51,278 bases of DNA, from assembly GCA_021789595.1 (NCBI GenBank), contig JAJYJJ010000015.1, positions 1 to 51,278 of the forward strand, given 5' to 3'. Every line of letters starts with the position of its first letter. Within the stretch, counting starts at the first letter, position 1. This document shows positions 26,587 to 34,276 of the stretch, in pieces. The notes beneath the pieces are model-generated. The model saw only the letters and a program-made list of their open reading frames with translations. It did no database searches and was not told where the DNA came from. The stretch comes from Nitrospirota bacterium. GTDB taxonomy: Bacteria; Nitrospirota; Thermodesulfovibrionia; UBA6902; JAJYJJ01. The position numbers and the translations under genes are program-made.

Positions 26587-26592
26587 TAAACT

Positions 26593-28800
26593 ATGCCAAA
26601 GAGGATTGATATTCCTGTTTCTGGTATGACCTGTGCCTCGTGCGCCACTGCAGTTGAAAAGGCACTCAAAGGGTTAAACGGTGTTGTCTCAGCAAATGTT
26701 AACCTTGCAACCGAGAGAGCATCTATTGAATTCATACCAGGGATGGTTGATTTTGATGATTTTAAAAAGGCTATTGATGCAGCAGGCTATAAGGCATCGC
26801 CAATAACAGAAGGGCTTATGGACCGTGAAAAGGAGGAGAGGGAAAAGGAATACAGGGATTTAAAGAAAAGATTTTTAGTAAGCCTTATACTCACCATCCC
26901 TATAGTTATTGGAAGCATCATACATATACCGGTTATCTCCAACTGGCTGTTACTTTTTATCCTTGCAACGCCTGTCCAGTTCTGGGCGGGTCTAAGGTTC
27001 TACAGGGCAGCATGGTCAGCCCTAAAACATATGACAACAAACATGAATACACTCATTGCAGTCGGCACAACCTCTGCCTATGCATACAGTATACTTGCCA
27101 CTTTTCTACCAGGCATATTTATAAAAGGTGGATTAAGGCCTGATGTGTATTTTGATACATCATCTGTGATAATAACCCTTATACTCCTTGGAAGGCTGCT
27201 TGAGGCAAAGGCAAAAGGGAGGACATCAGAGGCAATAAGGCATCTGATGGGCCTTCAGGCAAAGGTTGCAAGGATACAAAGGGACGGACAGGACAAGGAG
27301 ATACCTATAGCGGAGGTTGTGGTTGGAGATATAGTGATTATGAGGCCGGGTGAGAGAATTCCTGTTGATGGCGACATTGTAAATGGATATTCAACTATTG
27401 ATGAATCAATGCTGACAGGTGAAAGCCTCCCTGTTGAAAAATCCATGGGTGATAAGGTCTTTGGAGGCACGGTAAACAAGGCAGGGAGTTTTAAGCTTAA
27501 GGCATTAAGGATAGGTAAGGAAACAGCCCTTGCCCAGATAATAAGGCTTGTAGAGGAGGCCCAGGGAAGTAAGGCGCCGATCCAGAGACTTGCAGATAAG
27601 GTGGCATCCATATTCGTGCCATCGGTAATATCCATAGCTGTTATCACATTCATAATGTGGTTTATATTTGGGCCAAGACCATCATTTACCCTTGCTATGA
27701 TGAACTTTATAGCTGTCCTTATCATAGCCTGTCCGTGTGCCCTTGGCCTTGCAACACCAACCGCTATAATGGTCGGCACTGGAAAGGCTGCTGAAAGAGG
27801 GATACTTATAAGGGATGCAGAGGCATTGGAGCTTGCACACAGGATTCAGACAGTTGTCCTTGACAAGACAGGGACGATAACAAAGGGTGAGCCTGAGGTG
27901 ATTGATGTATATGCTACAGGGGATATAACAGAGAAAGATGCCATTGCCCTTGCAGCATCAGCAGAGAGGGTTTCTGAACATCCACTGGGCCATGCAATAG
28001 TCAGGATGGCAAAGGAAAGGGGACTCGTTCTTGATGAGCCAGATAGATTTACTGCTATTTCAGGCGGAGGGATAAAGGCAGCATTATCTGGCAGAGAGAT
28101 ATTTATTGGTAATGAGACCCTTATGTCGAAGGAGGGCATAGACATATCACCACTGAGCGGATATGCCAAACAGGTATCTGAAGGAGCCAGGACTCCTGTA
28201 TTCATGGCTATTGATAATGAGATAAAGGCGTTATTTGCAATAGCAGATACTATAAAGGAAGGCTCCATTGATGCGATAAAGGGATTAAAGGCAATGGGCA
28301 TCGAGGTATCAATGCTAACAGGTGACCACAAAAAAACAGCAGAGGCTATTACACGGATGGTTGGAGTTGATAGGTTCTTTGCAGAGGTTCATCCGGCAGA
28401 AAAGGCAGAGGTTGTCAAGTCCCTTAAGGCAGAGGGTAAGATAACTGCAATGGTCGGCGATGGGATAAACGATGCACCTGCACTTGCAGAGGCTGATGTT
28501 GGGATTGCAATAGGTACAGGCACAGACATTGCCATGGAGGCATCTGACATAACATTGATAAAGGGTGACTTGAGAAGTGTTGCAGAGGCAATAAGACTGA
28601 GCAGGCTTACCTTGAAGACCATAAAGCAGAATCTATTCTGGGCATTCTTTTATAATGTGGTCGGCATCCCTGTGGCTGCCGGACTGCTTTACCCATTTGG
28701 TGGGCCGCTCCTTAACCCGATGATAGCATCGGCAGCAATGGCATTCAGCTCGGTCTCTGTTGTGAGCAATTCTCTCCGATTAAGGGAAAAACTGTTATGA
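26593..28800 (+). CDS. copA: Copper-exporting P1B-type ATPase
   Basis: Pumps Cu+ out of the cytoplasm at the cost of ATP. The 735 residues comprise one N-terminal heavy-metal-associated domain (GMTCASC, residues 11-17), eight predicted membrane helices, the TGES actuator motif, the transmembrane CPC metal site ([12 protein letters not shown], about residue 380), the phosphorylated Asp in DKTGTIT (about 422), the HP motif in SEHPLGHAI and GDGINDAP. The last helices carry [11 protein letters not shown] and [12 protein letters not shown], the Cu+ (P1B-1) signature. Divergent from the YHS/SHOCT pair. Confidence 0.95.
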   Translation: MPKRIDIPVSGMTCASCATAVEKALKGLNGVVSANVNLATERASIEFIPGMVDFDDFKKAIDAAGYKASPITEGLMDREKEEREKEYRDLKKRFLVSLILTIPIVIGSIIHIPVISNWLLLFILATPVQFWAGLRFYRAAWSALKHMTTNMNTLIAVGTTSAYAYSILATFLPGIFIKGGLRPDVYFDTSSVIITLILLGRLLEAKAKGRTSEAIRHLMGLQAKVARIQRDGQDKEIPIAEVVVGDIVIMRPGERIPVDGDIVNGYSTIDESMLTGESLPVEKSMGDKVFGGTVNKAGSFKLKALRIGKETALAQIIRLVEEAQGSKAPIQRLADKVASIFVPSVISIAVITFIMWFIFGPRPSFTLAMMNFIAVLIIACPCALGLATPTAIMVGTGKAAERGILIRDAEALELAHRIQTVVLDKTGTITKGEPEVIDVYATGDITEKDAIALAASAERVSEHPLGHAIVRMAKERGLVLDEPDRFTAISGGGIKAALSGREIFIGNETLMSKEGIDISPLSGYAKQVSEGARTPVFMAIDNEIKALFAIADTIKEGSIDAIKGLKAMGIEVSMLTGDHKKTAEAITRMVGVDRFFAEVHPAEKAEVVKSLKAEGKITAMVGDGINDAPALAEADVGIAIGTGTDIAMEASDITLIKGDLRSVAEAIRLSRLTLKTIKQNLFWAFFYNVVGIPVAAGLLYPFGGPLLNPMIASAAMAFSSVSVVSNSLRLREKLL

Positions 28801-28808
28801 GCGAGCTG

Positions 28809-28837
28809 TTGACAAAAGTCTTTCTGTTTTGTATTCT
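28809..28837 (+). promoter_or_regulatory. Promoter of the cbi operon leader
   Basis: Perfect TTGACA (28809-28814), a 17-base spacer and TATTCT (28832-28837), just after the copA stop. Transcription would start near 28844, giving a leader of about 185 bases before cbiM. Confidence 0.6.
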
Positions 28838-28843
28838 TATATA

Positions 28844-29028
28844 AAGACAGCGTTCTGCAAACTGACTGTAAAGCAGACGCAGTTTATATAGTGGATCAAG
28901 GAATAACAGCCACGAAGGCTTAAAACATGGCCAGCAGGCCAGGAAAGCTTTTGCGGCTTTTTTTATTCGCCGCGGAGAGGAAGAACAGCACAGAGATGGA
29001 ACCTTTTACTATCGAATGGAGGGTTTAG
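28844..29028 (+). ncRNA. Structured 5' leader of the cobalt/nickel transporter operon
   Basis: The leader contains the stem GCGTTCTGC (28850-28858) / GCAGACGC (28873-28880) with one bulge. Loop bases AAACTG (28859-28864) are complementary to CAGTTT (28880-28885) directly 3' of the stem, the layout of an H-type pseudoknot. Two perfect short hairpins follow: AGCC/GGCT (28908-28920) and TGGCC/GGCCA (28928-28941). Then a terminator-like hairpin leads to a T-run. I do not recognise the cobalamin (B12 box), NiCo or c-di-GMP consensus. A metal- or cofactor-responsive attenuator is inferred from position. Confidence 0.5.
28944..28964 (+). terminator. Intrinsic terminator in the cbiM leader
   Basis: AAAGC (28944-28948), a 7-base loop and GCTTT (28956-28960) running into a T-tract (28958-28964). 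The stem is short, but the position about 65 bases before cbiM fits transcription attenuation. Confidence 0.45.
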
Positions 29029-29700
29029 ATGCATATACCTGATGGATATTTAGGGCCAATAACATACGGAGGTTTATGGGCAGCCGTAGCGCCTGTATGG
29101 TATACTGCTGCAAAGAGAGTTAAGACAACACTGAAGGCAGCTCAGGTCCCTCTCCTTGCTCTTTCCTCTGCCTTCAGCTTTGTTATAATGATGTTTAATG
29201 TCCCAATCCCTGGCGGCACAACAGGCCACGCAACAGGTGCAACGCTTGTCGCCATACTGCTTGGCCCATGGTCAGCAGTCATAGCCATATCCATTACCAT
29301 AGTCGTTCAGGCATTTATCTTTGGCGACGGCGGTATAACAGCCATTGGTGCAAACTGTTTTAATATGGCATTTGCCGATGTCATCATGGGATACGGCATC
29401 TATAAGCTGATTAGAGGCAGCTCCCCTACTACATCAAAAAGGACAGTCATTTCCGGGGCTATAGGTGCCTATGCAGGCATAACCATCGGAGCATTCCTGA
29501 CAGGCGTTGAGCTTGGCATCCAGCCATACCTTTATAAAGGTCCTGATGGCAGGCCGCTTTACAGCCCGTTTCCGCTTAGTATAGCAGTGCCTGCAATGGT
29601 TATTGAATATGCTGTGGTCTTTGGGATAATAGAGGCGGTAATCACTGCCTTAGTGTTAATATATCTACAGAGATCAAACCCTGAACTGATAAGGGGATAG
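29029..29700 (+). CDS. cbiM: Cobalt/nickel ECF transporter substrate-specific subunit CbiM/NikM
   Basis: Integral membrane S-component that binds Co2+ or Ni2+. The mature-type N-terminus MHIPDGYLGP supplies the conserved metal-binding Met-His segment. The 223 residues hold about six membrane helices, with VPIPGGTTGHATGATLVA and FGDGGITAIGANCFNMA as family signatures. A GGAGGG Shine-Dalgarno precedes ATG 29029. Co versus Ni cannot be decided from sequence; no corrin synthesis or Ni-enzyme genes adjoin it. Confidence 0.93.
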   Translation: MHIPDGYLGPITYGGLWAAVAPVWYTAAKRVKTTLKAAQVPLLALSSAFSFVIMMFNVPIPGGTTGHATGATLVAILLGPWSAVIAISITIVVQAFIFGDGGITAIGANCFNMAFADVIMGYGIYKLIRGSSPTTSKRTVISGAIGAYAGITIGAFLTGVELGIQPYLYKGPDGRPLYSPFPLSIAVPAMVIEYAVVFGIIEAVITALVLIYLQRSNPELIRG

Positions 29701-29702
29701 CC

Positions 29703-30059
29703 ATGAAGATTTCAAATCTCAAGTCTCAAGTCTCAAATTATAAAAAACTCTGGATAGGTATTGGGATACTGATACTACTTACACCCCTTGGCTTGATTAT
29801 ACCTGAGATATTCAGGGCAGGAGGTGCATGGGGCGAATGGGGTACAGATGAGATAAAACACATAGTTGGATATGTCCCTGAAGGACTGAAACGGCTTTCT
29901 GAGATATGGTCTGCTCCCTTTCACGATTATGCATTCTCAGGCTGGGATAAAGGGATAAGGTCATATATAGCATACATTATATCAGGCCTTATTGGTGTTG
30001 CAATAGTTATTGTAGCGACATATCTTTTTGCAAAGGTCATCAAAAGGGGTGAACGATGA
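29703..30059 (+). CDS. PDGLE-type CbiN/NikN component
   Basis: A 118-residue protein with two membrane helices (about 15-37 and 90-112) and a periplasmic loop between them. It sits where CbiN or the PDGLE-domain component of Co/Ni ECF systems is always found, and has the same topology (GIGILILLTPLGLIIP near the start, HDYAFSGWD before helix 2). The first dozen residues (KISNLKSQVSNYKK) are encoded by a heptamer repeat. It overlaps the next gene by 4 bases. Confidence 0.8.
   Translation: MKISNLKSQVSNYKKLWIGIGILILLTPLGLIIPEIFRAGGAWGEWGTDEIKHIVGYVPEGLKRLSEIWSAPFHDYAFSGWDKGIRSYIAYIISGLIGVAIVIVATYLFAKVIKRGER
29711..29737. repeat. Short direct repeats at the 5' end of the CbiN-like gene
   Basis: TCAAATC, TCAAGTC, TCAAGTC and TCAAATT follow in tandem with a 7-base period right after the start codon. 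They encode part of a non-conserved N-terminus. Confidence 0.6.
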
Positions 30060-30256
30060 ATGAGCTTGAGAAACTAAAAAGACTGCTCCGCCACTGGATG
30101 CAGCACAATGATGAACACGCAGAGGTTTACATGGATTGGGCAGAAAAGGCATCGTCTCTTGGCAAAGAAGAATTATCAGAGGTTTTAAGCAGCCTTTATC
30201 ATGAGACCAGGAAACTGGATGGACTTTTTGAAGAAGCCATAAGGAAGACTGATTAA
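30056..30256 (+). CDS. Small HW-H-H-Y-WAEK domain protein of the cbi operon
   Basis: A 66-residue soluble helical protein with the conserved core LLRHWMQHNDEHAEVYMDWAEK shortened here as HW-x2-H-x3-H-x3-Y-x2-WAEK. About 40% of its residues are identical to the C-terminal 64 residues of CbiO in the same operon, so the two are paralogous domains. The spaced histidines could bind metal. No function is known to me; it is likely a regulator or metal-handling accessory of the transporter. Overlaps the CbiN-like gene by 4 bases. Confidence 0.75.
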   Translation: MNELEKLKRLLRHWMQHNDEHAEVYMDWAEKASSLGKEELSEVLSSLYHETRKLDGLFEEAIRKTD

Positions 30257-30282
30257 GCCAGAAAAACCATGCAGGCCAGGCA

Positions 30283-31215
30283 ATGCTACAAATAAAGATG
30301 GAAATACCAGAGTGGCTGATTGAGAGGCAAACACCTGCACAGTTAGCAGTCAGGCAGCCAAAAGAGGGCTTTGCAGATAAGACCTTAAGGCATGTCCTTT
30401 CCTTTATAAAAGGCACACTCTTTAATGAGGGCATCTCATCAAAGAAAGGGTTTATGCAGCATATTGAACCAAGGGTCAAGGCGCTGAGTCTTATTGGCCT
30501 CATTGTGGTTTTAAGCTTTTTAAAGGATGCCAGGGCCATATCCTTATTCCTTGTTCTGTCAATAATACTATACCTGTATTCGAGGATACCCATTATGCTT
30601 TACCTTAAAAAACTCATGCCTGTTGTGCTCGTTACCATATTCATCTCACTGCCTGCGGCATTGAACCTGATAGTAAAAGGCGATGCTGTTTTTACACTGT
30701 TCAGCCTCTCAAGGGACTATACCATTGGCCCGTGGTATATACAAAAGGAGATAGCCCTTACAAGGCAGGGCATACATAGTGTGTTGATGCTGAATCTCAG
30801 GGTCTTAACATCTATTTCCCTTGCCATGCTTATCGCACTAACGACAAAGCCAGAGAGTATGGTTAAGGCAATCTCCTCTCTCCTGCCAGGGCCGTTTAAT
30901 CTCATAGTCTCGATAAGCTACAGATATATCTTTTTTCTTTTAAAAAGGGTAGAGCAGTCAATAATGGCATTAAAAAGCAGGAGCCTGGGCAGAATAAGCA
31001 CGAAAGGCCAGCAGAGATGGGTTGCATCGAGGATGGGTTTTCTGTTTTCTTTGAGCTACAGGCTCAGCGAGGATCTCTATAAGGCCATGGAGGCAAGGGG
31101 TTACAAAGGTGAAACAAAGGTCATTGATATATTCAGGATTACAGCCATGGATATAATCTGGTCTGTCTTCTGCATAATATTTTCAGCGGTGATACTGTGG
31201 AAGTTTTCGAGCTAA
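30283..31215 (+). CDS. cbiQ: ECF transporter transmembrane subunit CbiQ/NikQ
   Basis: Energy-coupling membrane component that links the S-component to the ATPase. The 310 residues include several hydrophobic helices and the coupling-helix motifs SMVKAISSL-like TKPESMVKAISSLLPGP and ALKSRSLGR, with EARGYKGE-like MEARGYKG near the end. The N-terminal 60 residues are a soluble extension. It overlaps cbiO by 19 bases. Confidence 0.9.
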   Translation: MLQIKMEIPEWLIERQTPAQLAVRQPKEGFADKTLRHVLSFIKGTLFNEGISSKKGFMQHIEPRVKALSLIGLIVVLSFLKDARAISLFLVLSIILYLYSRIPIMLYLKKLMPVVLVTIFISLPAALNLIVKGDAVFTLFSLSRDYTIGPWYIQKEIALTRQGIHSVLMLNLRVLTSISLAMLIALTTKPESMVKAISSLLPGPFNLIVSISYRYIFFLLKRVEQSIMALKSRSLGRISTKGQQRWVASRMGFLFSLSYRLSEDLYKAMEARGYKGETKVIDIFRITAMDIIWSVFCIIFSAVILWKFSS

Positions 31216-32234
31216 AGGATGTTTTTTATCTGCATCCTGGAGAAAGACCTGCACTTTCTGGTGTGTCCTTCAGTGTAAAGGATGGAGAAAGCCTCACCAT
31301 CCTTGGGGCAAATGGCTCTGGAAAGTCGACCCTCTTATTTCTGCTTGATGGTCTCATAACACCAAGGAGTGGGATGATAAAGGCCTTTGGCAGGGATATA
31401 GGGAACGGTCTTTTGCCAGAATTAAGGCAGAGGGTCTCGATCCTGTTTCAAAACCCGCAGGTCCAGCTTTTTTCTCTAACCGTATGGGATGAGCTCTGCT
31501 TTGGCCCGATACAGCTCGGGCTTGTAAAGGAGGAGGTCACAAAAAGGGCAGAAGATGTCCTTCATCTACTTGGCATAGAGCATCTGCAGGACAGAGGGCC
31601 CTGGAACCTAAGCGGCGGCGAGATGAAAAAGGTAGCGCTCGGCACATGCCTGATCACAAACCCTGATGTCATACTACTTGATGAGCCCACAACTGGTCTT
31701 GACCCAAGGAGTCAGGTAGAATTTATCGAACTGATTAACAGCTTAAGGGATGCTAAAAAGACAGTAATAACAGCAACGCACGACCTGGATATAATAGAGG
31801 ATATCTCTGAAAAAACTATTGTGTTCGGTGAGAATCACAGGATTATAGCTGAAGCCCGCCCATACGAGGTTATTAACGATACAGGGCTTCTGCTTGATGC
31901 CAACCTCATACATGCCCATGCCCATAAACACAGAGAGATAGTCCACAGCCACGGCCATTATTCTGCACACAGCCATGAACACCTTATGGATAGGATTATG
32001 GCAGAATCCCCCAGAAGTCCCATGGCCTCTGGAGGAAAAAATGAGATAGAAAAGCTCAGGATACTTCTTGACCACTGGATTGAACACAGTGAATCGCACA
32101 GGGATAGCTATATAAGCTGGGCTGAAAAGATGGAGGGAATTGGGAGGGCAGATGTTGCAGAGGTTTTAAGAAAGGCATCTTCAGAGACCCAGGAGGTTGA
32201 CAAACTTTTTAGAAAGGCAAAGGCAATGCTTTAG
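31197..32234 (+). CDS. cbiO: ECF transporter ATPase CbiO with His-rich linker and C-terminal domain
   Basis: ABC ATPase powering Co/Ni uptake. Residues 1-230 are a standard ECF ATPase with Walker A (GANGSGKSTL), signature LSGGEMKKVALG, and Walker B VILLDEPTTGLDP. Unusually, residues about 238-262 are a linker with ten histidines, mostly alternating (HAHAHKH, HSHGHYSAHSHEH). A C-terminal domain (about 282-345) is homologous to the small protein encoded three genes upstream. At 345 residues it is about 70-100 longer than a plain CbiO. Start GTG 31197 lies inside cbiQ. Confidence 0.93.
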   Translation: MEVFELKDVFYLHPGERPALSGVSFSVKDGESLTILGANGSGKSTLLFLLDGLITPRSGMIKAFGRDIGNGLLPELRQRVSILFQNPQVQLFSLTVWDELCFGPIQLGLVKEEVTKRAEDVLHLLGIEHLQDRGPWNLSGGEMKKVALGTCLITNPDVILLDEPTTGLDPRSQVEFIELINSLRDAKKTVITATHDLDIIEDISEKTIVFGENHRIIAEARPYEVINDTGLLLDANLIHAHAHKHREIVHSHGHYSAHSHEHLMDRIMAESPRSPMASGGKNEIEKLRILLDHWIEHSESHRDSYISWAEKMEGIGRADVAEVLRKASSETQEVDKLFRKAKAML

Positions 32235-32260
32235 AATAGATTTTTGCAGTTCTTCCGGTT

Positions 32261-32266
32261 TATAAT
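32261..32266 (+). promoter_or_regulatory. Promoter -10 box of the thioredoxin-like gene
   Basis: A perfect TATAAT ends 9 bases before ATG 32276, in the 41-base gap after cbiO. No good -35 or Shine-Dalgarno is visible; a leaderless message is likely if it is used. Confidence 0.35.
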
Positions 32267-32275
32267 AGCAAGATT

Positions 32276-32794
32276 ATGCGTTATAAAAAGATATTAGTTC
32301 TATCATTTATAGGTATTGCCCTTGTTGCAGGCATGCTGGCCTATTACTTTCTCTGGCATGAAAGGCAGGTTGACTTAGTATATTTTTATGACCCCCGCTG
32401 TCCCAATTGCAGGGCAGTGGAGCCGTATATATCATTGTTGGAAAAGGAGCTTAAAAAGAAAGATATTCATTTTGAACGATGCAGCGTCCCAGATGTAGAT
32501 ACCTGCTCTGTAAAGGCCAGGTTTATCCTGTATACCATATACCCAAAAGGCAATATAAGGATACCAACCGTAGGCGTCAAACACAGTAAAAACATATCAG
32601 TATTTATTGGCAGACTTGATGTCATTAAAGTCGGCTCTTATCTCAATAAGAACTTTGGAGTCCCCGAGGTCAAGGCGCAACTGCAAGATGTGAATTACCC
32701 AGTAGAGGAATGTTTAAAATGCCATCAGGAAAGAAACATTAAGCCGCCTTCAACCTACACATGCACCTACTGCTGCCATAATGCAAAAAAGTGA
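32276..32794 (+). CDS. Membrane-anchored thioredoxin-like protein with CXXCH motif
   Basis: One N-terminal membrane helix (about 6-26) anchors a 172-residue periplasmic protein. The thioredoxin-fold part has a CPNC redox motif (Cys42, Cys45; FYDPRCPNC) and the cis-Pro region RIPTVGV. Near the C-terminus there is CLKCH (146-150), a c-type heme-binding motif, and a cysteine-rich tail CTYCCH. It may couple disulfide and heme chemistry, or the motif may bind metal. Located between the Co/Ni operon and convergent moaC; partners unknown. Confidence 0.75.
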   Translation: MRYKKILVLSFIGIALVAGMLAYYFLWHERQVDLVYFYDPRCPNCRAVEPYISLLEKELKKKDIHFERCSVPDVDTCSVKARFILYTIYPKGNIRIPTVGVKHSKNISVFIGRLDVIKVGSYLNKNFGVPEVKAQLQDVNYPVEECLKCHQERNIKPPSTYTCTYCCHNAKK

Positions 32795-32822
32795 TTGGGA
32801 TAGATGTTAGAACACTTAACCC

Positions 32823-33296
32823 TTAATCTCTCTTGAACTCTCCGCTCTTACCGCCCCTTTTCTTCATGAGCATTATGTCTGAGATGACCATTGCCCTGTC
32901 AGCGGACTTACACATGTCATAGATTGTAAGGGCTGCTGTTGAGACTGCTGTCATGGCCTCCATCTCAACACCTGTCCGGCCAACAATCCTTACACATGCC
33001 TCTATATCGATCCTGTTTTTTGCGTCATTGAGCTTAAAATCTATATCTACAGATGTGATGTTTAGCGGATGGCACATTGGTATCAATTCAGCCGTCTTTT
33101 TTGCAGCCATTATCCCTGCAACCCTTGCAACGCATATCACATCACCCTTGGATACCTTTTTATCCCTGATAAGCCTCAGGGTCTCAGGCCTCATATATAC
33201 AGAGCCGAATGCAACAGCCTCCCTGTGGGTTAATGGTTTCTCAGTAACATCTACCATCCTTGCGTGGCCTTCCTTATCAAGATGTGTTAGCTCCAT
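32823..33296 (-). CDS. moaC: Cyclic pyranopterin monophosphate synthase
   Basis: With MoaA, converts GTP-derived 3',8-cyclo-GTP to cyclic pyranopterin monophosphate, the first stage of molybdenum cofactor synthesis. The 157 residues show the family motifs MCHPLNIT, TGVEMEAMTAVS and DMCKSADRAM. It starts 5 bases after the moaA stop. Convergent with the thioredoxin-like gene across 28 bases. Confidence 0.95.
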   Translation of the reverse strand: MELTHLDKEGHARMVDVTEKPLTHREAVAFGSVYMRPETLRLIRDKKVSKGDVICVARVAGIMAAKKTAELIPMCHPLNITSVDIDFKLNDAKNRIDIEACVRIVGRTGVEMEAMTAVSTAALTIYDMCKSADRAMVISDIMLMKKRGGKSGEFKRD

Positions 33297-33301
33297 CTAC
33301 C

Positions 33302-34276
33302 CTACCCTCCAATCCTTGACATGGGCCTTACAACCTCAAACCTCCTTTTATCAAGCCCATGGCCTTTGGGCTTTGAGAAGACAGCTCCTTCGAGTATTCG
33401 GCCTATATCCTCATCAGAGGCGCCATTTTGCATTGCCGTCTTAAGGTCTATCTCCTCATCCGAAAACAGGCACGGCCTCAACTTCCCATCCGCAGTGAGG
33501 CGTATCCTGTTGCATTCGCTGCAGAAATGATTGCTTATAGGGCTTATAAAACCGATTAATCCCCTGGCACCTTCAAGCCTGTAATACACGGCAGGACCTG
33601 CCTTTTTACCTTTTACAGGCTCCAGTCTTCCAATACCCTGGACGATGCTCTTTATCCTTGCGCATGGGATACATTTTCCCCTTTCCCATATGTCCTTTGG
33701 CCCTATGGGCATGAACTCTATAAATCTTACATGATAGGGTTTTTCAATGGTAAGTTGAGCAAAGGGTATAATCTCATCATCATTAAATCCCTTTATCGGC
33801 ACAACATTTATCTTTATGGGATTAAGACCTGCCTTCTCTGCCTCTTCTATCCCCTGCCACACCTCTGCTATGGAGCCCCCCCTTGTTATCTCCCTATACC
33901 TATCGGGTCTTAATGAGTCGAGGCTTATGTTTATCCTGTCAAGGCCAGAGGATGAAAGGATATGGGCATAGCCCTTAAGCAGGACGCCGTTTGTGGTAAG
34001 GCTTATGCTCTTTATGCCATCTATCTCCCTGACGGCCTTTATAAGCGTAGGAAGGCCTTTCCTTACAAGGGGTTCGCCCCCCGTAAGCCTTACATTTGTA
34101 ATGCCATATCCTGCTGCAATCCTGACAATCCTCACCATCTCCTCGTATCTGAGGATGTCGCGGTGCTCTATCGGCCTGACCCCTTCAGCAGGCATGCAGT
34201 AGATGCACCTTAGATTACACCTGTCTGTTATTGATACACGAAGGTAGTCAATCTTTCGATTGAAACGGTCCTTCAT
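33302..34276 (-). CDS. moaA: GTP 3',8-cyclase
   Basis: Radical SAM enzyme starting molybdenum cofactor synthesis from GTP. The 324 residues have the N-terminal 4Fe-4S triad Cys20/Cys24/Cys27 (CNLRCIYC), LTGGEPLVR, and the second cluster site FCSECNRIRLTADG...PCLF near the C-terminus. The final residues lack the canonical tandem Gly-Gly end but read MSRIGG, which restores the required GG tail. ATG 34276 overlaps the cpoB stop (ATGA), so it is the distal part of the tol-pal transcription unit. Confidence 0.96.
   Translation of the reverse strand: MKDRFNRKIDYLRVSITDRCNLRCIYCMPAEGVRPIEHRDILRYEEMVRIVRIAAGYGITNVRLTGGEPLVRKGLPTLIKAVREIDGIKSISLTTNGVLLKGYAHILSSSGLDRINISLDSLRPDRYREITRGGSIAEVWQGIEEAEKAGLNPIKINVVPIKGFNDDEIIPFAQLTIEKPYHVRFIEFMPIGPKDIWERGKCIPCARIKSIVQGIGRLEPVKGKKAGPAVYYRLEGARGLIGFISPISNHFCSECNRIRLTADGKLRPCLFSDEEIDLKTAMQNGASDEDIGRILEGAVFSKPKGHGLDKRRFEVVRPMSRIGG

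Noticed and set aside
28870-28945. c-di-GMP (GEMM) riboswitch
   Set aside because: The AGCCACG...TAAAAC...AGC stretch recalls the 3' half of GEMM, but the 5' half with GGCAAACC and its tetraloop receptor is absent.
28844-29028. Cobalamin riboswitch upstream of cbiM
   Set aside because: Position is typical, but I find no B12 box (AGYCAGGAGACCTGCC type), no GCCACTG segment and no GGGAA-GGTG core. CCAGCAGGCCAGG is only superficially similar.
32767-32794. Second heme motif CTYCCH in the thioredoxin-like protein
   Set aside because: The spacing is CX3CH, not CXXCH, so standard heme c attachment is not expected.
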